Shown in pieces: positions 61,285 through 64,000 of a DNA stretch of 64,000 nt. The notes beneath the pieces are model-generated. The model was not told the DNA's origin. It was given only the letters and a program-made list of their open reading frames with translations, and searched no databases. Within the stretch, counting starts at the first letter, position 1; each line of letters opens with the position of its first letter. Source of the DNA: Caproiciproducens faecalis (GTDB lineage Bacteria; Bacillota; Clostridia; Oscillospirales; Acutalibacteraceae); the NCBI RefSeq assembly GCF_019448085.1, contig NZ_JAGFNZ010000007.1:1-64000 (forward strand), read 5' to 3'. The translations under genes were made by a program, and so were the position numbers.

Positions 61285-63738
61285 ATGTCCGATTTTACCA
61301 TTGCAAAAGTAGCGGTAGAAAAAACCGTCTACCATTTTGACAAAGCTTTTGATTACCTGATTCCCTCTGAGCTTCTCGCGTCAGTCAAACCGGGCTGCCG
61401 GGTCGTGGTACCCTTTGGCGGCGCAAACAGTAAGCGACAGGGGATGGTTCTTTCCCTGACGAGTCAGGAAAGTGCTGGTAAATTGAAGTTCGTTTCAGGA
61501 CTGTTGGACTCGGTTCCGCTCCTTTCACAGGAAGCCCTGCGTCTTGTTGTCTGGCTGAAAGAGCATTATTTCTGTACTTTGTATGATGCTGTCAAGCTGC
61601 TTTTGCCAACGGGAATCAATTTTAAAATCAGGACAGAATATTCCCTCGCCGCTCCGATGGATGCTATGGACTTGGAGGGCTTCAGCGAACTCGAAAAGCA
61701 AATGATACGTTATTTATCGCATGCCGGTGCCGGGGTTGACCGTGACAGGCTTCTAAAGGATATGGGTCTTTCCACCGATTCCGGAGTTCCGGAAAAGCTC
61801 TATAAAGCCAATGTTCTGCTCAAAAGCAGCGGAACCGTCCGGCAGGTAGGTGACGCAGCGCAAAAAATGGTACGGTTAACGGAGGAGCAGGAGATTCACA
61901 AACTGACCCCGAAACAGAAAAGCGTTTACAATATCCTTAGTGATGTTGGCAGTGCTTCTCAAAAAGAGCTTTGCTATTTTGCGGGTGTGACCCCTGTTGT
62001 AGTAAACGCGCTCGTATCAAAGGGTATTGCGCAGTACTACGATATGGAAATTTACCGGAATCCATACGATCATATTCAAGATTGCGGACCCGCGGAAAAC
62101 ATTGTCCTTTCAGAGGAGCAGCAGCAGGCATACACAAACGTATATCGGCAATATGCATCCGGAAGCGGTGGCGTTTCTTTGCTGTACGGGGTTACCGGCA
62201 GTGGAAAAACATCTGTTTTTACGAAGCTGATTGACACAGTCAGAGCCGACGGCCGCGGTGTGATTGTAATGGTGCCGGAAATTTCTCTGACTCCTCAGAC
62301 CATCTCTTTATTTCATCAGCGCTACGGACGGGACGTTGCTGTTTTTCACAGCGGACTGACCCTTGGAGAGCGTATGGATGAATGGAAAAGAGTCCGGAAC
62401 GGAGAAGCGCTGATTGCGGTTGGTACGCGCTCGGCAGTTTTCGCCCCATTTGAAAATCTGGGACTCATCATTTTGGACGAGGAACAGGAATACACCTATA
62501 AATCGGAATCATCCCCACGTTATCATGCGCGCGATGTTGCGAAGTTTCGCTGTGCTTATCATAAGGCACTTCTAATGCTGTCGTCGGCCACTCCTTCCAT
62601 TGAAAGCTACTATCTTGCCCAGAACGGACGTTACAGCTTAAACGTGCTTTCCACCCGTTACGGTAACGCCGTACTTCCGGAAGTCTCGGTGGTAGACATG
62701 AATGCGGAAGTTGAAAGCGGAAATAATACGATTTTGAGTTCGGTTCTGCATCAGGCTTTGAATGAAAATCTGGAAAACGGGCGGCAGTCGATTATTTTAC
62801 TGAATCGCAGGGGCTATAACACGTTTGTATCCTGCAAAGCCTGCGGGCATGTTATCACATGCCCAAACTGCAGCATCTCATTGACCTATCACTCGGCAAA
62901 TCACCGTCTGATGTGTCATTACTGCGGTTATTCCATGCCCCTGAGCAAAGAGTGCCCTCAGTGTCATGAGGACAAAGTGCGCTGTACCGGTTACGGGACA
63001 CAGCGAGCCGAAGAGCAGCTTCGGGAGCTTTTGCCTGACGCGCGTATTCTTAGGCTGGATACCGATTCGACGATGTCGCGGTTTGCCTATGAAAAAAAGC
63101 TTCGGCAGTTTGCCGACGGGGAGTACGACATCATCATCGGTACGCAGATGGTGGCAAAAGGGCTTGATTTTGAAAATGTCACGCTTGTCGGCGTGCTTTC
63201 GGCCGATCAGACCCTTTACAGTGACGATTTCAGAAGCTATGAACGCGCGTTCGACCTTCTGACACAGGTTGTCGGCCGTTCCGGCCGCGGTCAGTTTGCG
63301 GGGAAAGCGATTATTCAGACTTTTACTCCGGAAAATGACATCATTAAGCTTGCTGCCAGACAGGATTACCAGGAATACTATGAGGGGGAAATTGCCATCC
63401 GGAAAGCGATGCTTTATCCTCCTTTTTCAGATATTTGTGTTGTCGGTTTTGTAGGAGGTACGGAGGCGAAAGTGCAGGGCGCCAGCAAAGCCTTTTTGAA
63501 TATGCTCAGGGCCCTTGCACAGAGCGATTACCCAGGGCAGCCCATGAGGGTGCTGAACCCCTCTCCGGCATTAATCGGGAAAGTGAGTAATAAATATAGA
63601 TATAAACTGATTATTAAATGCCGCAATAATACAAAATTCAGGGAGATGGTTTCACGCCTCTTGATTCAGTTTGCGGGAACGCGTGAATTTTCTTCTGTAA
63701 CGGTATTTGCGGATATAAACCCGGACAGTATTTTATAA
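61285..63738 (+). CDS. priA: primosomal replication helicase PriA
   Basis: The 817-residue helicase has an N-terminal DNA-binding domain, Walker A GVTGSGKT (about 305), DEEQ box (LDEEQEY, about 396) and paired zinc motifs (CKACGHVITCPNC, then CHYCGY and CPQC, about 515-565). It restarts stalled forks. coaBC, which often lies between rpoZ and priA, is absent. Confidence 0.96.
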   Translation: MSDFTIAKVAVEKTVYHFDKAFDYLIPSELLASVKPGCRVVVPFGGANSKRQGMVLSLTSQESAGKLKFVSGLLDSVPLLSQEALRLVVWLKEHYFCTLYDAVKLLLPTGINFKIRTEYSLAAPMDAMDLEGFSELEKQMIRYLSHAGAGVDRDRLLKDMGLSTDSGVPEKLYKANVLLKSSGTVRQVGDAAQKMVRLTEEQEIHKLTPKQKSVYNILSDVGSASQKELCYFAGVTPVVVNALVSKGIAQYYDMEIYRNPYDHIQDCGPAENIVLSEEQQQAYTNVYRQYASGSGGVSLLYGVTGSGKTSVFTKLIDTVRADGRGVIVMVPEISLTPQTISLFHQRYGRDVAVFHSGLTLGERMDEWKRVRNGEALIAVGTRSAVFAPFENLGLIILDEEQEYTYKSESSPRYHARDVAKFRCAYHKALLMLSSATPSIESYYLAQNGRYSLNVLSTRYGNAVLPEVSVVDMNAEVESGNNTILSSVLHQALNENLENGRQSIILLNRRGYNTFVSCKACGHVITCPNCSISLTYHSANHRLMCHYCGYSMPLSKECPQCHEDKVRCTGYGTQRAEEQLRELLPDARILRLDTDSTMSRFAYEKKLRQFADGEYDIIIGTQMVAKGLDFENVTLVGVLSADQTLYSDDFRSYERAFDLLTQVVGRSGRGQFAGKAIIQTFTPENDIIKLAARQDYQEYYEGEIAIRKAMLYPPFSDICVVGFVGGTEAKVQGASKAFLNMLRALAQSDYPGQPMRVLNPSPALIGKVSNKYRYKLIIKCRNNTKFREMVSRLLIQFAGTREFSSVTVFADINPDSIL

Positions 63739-63753
63739 TTTGGAGGTATATTT

Positions 63754-64000
63754 ATGGCGATAAGAAACATTATAAAAGAAGGAGATCCTTTTCTGAATAA
63801 GATTTCCCGCCCGGTTGAGAAGTTTGATGACAAGCTTTCCACCTTGCTTGACGATATGCAGGAAACCATGCACAGCGCCGACGGTGTCGGACTTGCCGCC
63901 CCGCAAGTTGGTATTTTAAGGAGAGCGGTTGTGATCGATATCGGCGAAGGCCCGGTCGAACTGATTAACCCGATTTTTCTGGAACAGAGCGGGGAACAGG
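63754..64000 (+). CDS. def: peptide deformylase (partial, cut by window end)
   Basis: The first 82 residues of a peptide deformylase, with the substrate-pocket motif [10 protein letters not shown] (about 45-54). The metal motifs EGC and HExxH lie beyond the window. GGAGGT at 63742-63747 fixes ATG 63754. The enzyme removes the formyl group from new proteins. It is the last gene of the yicC-priA run. Confidence 0.94.
   Translation, partial: MAIRNIIKEGDPFLNKISRPVEKFDDKLSTLLDDMQETMHSADGVGLAAPQVGILRRAVVIDIGEGPVELINPIFLEQSGEQ

Overview
The window reads as a chromosomal segment of a low-to-mid GC, spore-forming, strictly fermentative member of the Clostridia, most like the Oscillospiraceae/Ruminococcaceae (Caproiciproducens-like). 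Evidence: an alpha/beta small acid-soluble spore protein, GerW/YtfJ, PdaA, DacB/DacF-type carboxypeptidases, strong Shine-Dalgarno sites, frequent TTG/GTG starts, and a complete thiolase-crotonase-HBD-acyl-CoA dehydrogenase-EtfBA operon beside a CoA-transferase, as in butyrate or caproate producers. The genus is inference. I see no prophage, insertion sequence, CRISPR array or rRNA operon.

Layout. 0-4 kb (minus): a translationally coupled three-gene MacB-like ABC system whose middle gene is an exported, membrane-anchored CARDB-repeat protein. 4-7.5 kb: LURP-one protein, tRNA-Trp, rpsU, yqeG, aroQ, efp and a Cys-rich zinc-ribbon protein. 7.5-10.8 kb: a Crp/Fnr-type regulator followed by a NitT/TauT-like ABC importer (lipoprotein, permease, ATPase). 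10.9-13.4 kb: a CapD/FlaA1-type nucleotide-sugar dehydratase and thymidine kinase. 13.6-23.2 kb: cell-wall, signalling and spore genes, including one reading frame joining a 7TM diguanylate cyclase to a CE4 deacetylase, PdaA, a SASP, an M14 endopeptidase, endonuclease IV and a lytic transglycosylase. 23.5-31 kb: a CmpB-like membrane protein, tRNA-Leu, DegV, the membrane pyrophosphatase HppA, a DMT exporter, and AlaX plus threonine aldolase.

31-39 kb holds the energy-metabolism core: thl-crt-hbd-acd-etfB-etfA on the plus strand, converging on a family I CoA-transferase on the minus strand. Together these can condense acetyl-CoA with acyl-CoA, reduce the product to a longer acyl-CoA and release the acid. 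The thl promoter is overlapped by a Rex-like palindrome, suggesting NADH/NAD control.

39-55 kb is mostly housekeeping: WYL regulator, MntP, an orphan hisHF pair, two D,D-carboxypeptidases, pgi, yceD-rpmF, a DUF512 radical SAM protein with der and plsY, rpmB, an M50 protease, scpAB-DUF2953-gerW-dacB and rluB. 55.9-59.1 kb encodes carboxyltransferase, biotin carrier and pyruvate/oxaloacetate carboxyltransferase subunits with no biotin carboxylase or decarboxylase pump beside them, resembling the 12S/1.3S/5S parts of a transcarboxylase. 59.3 kb to the end is yicC-remA-gmk-rpoZ-priA-def, with def cut by the window edge.

The least ordinary items are the cyclase-deacetylase fusion (which may be real or a one-base error in an A8 run), the transcarboxylase-like cluster, the CARDB-containing ABC system, and a gene-poor kilobase near 16.2-17.1 kb with a possible attenuated minus-strand small membrane gene and an opposing short transcript.
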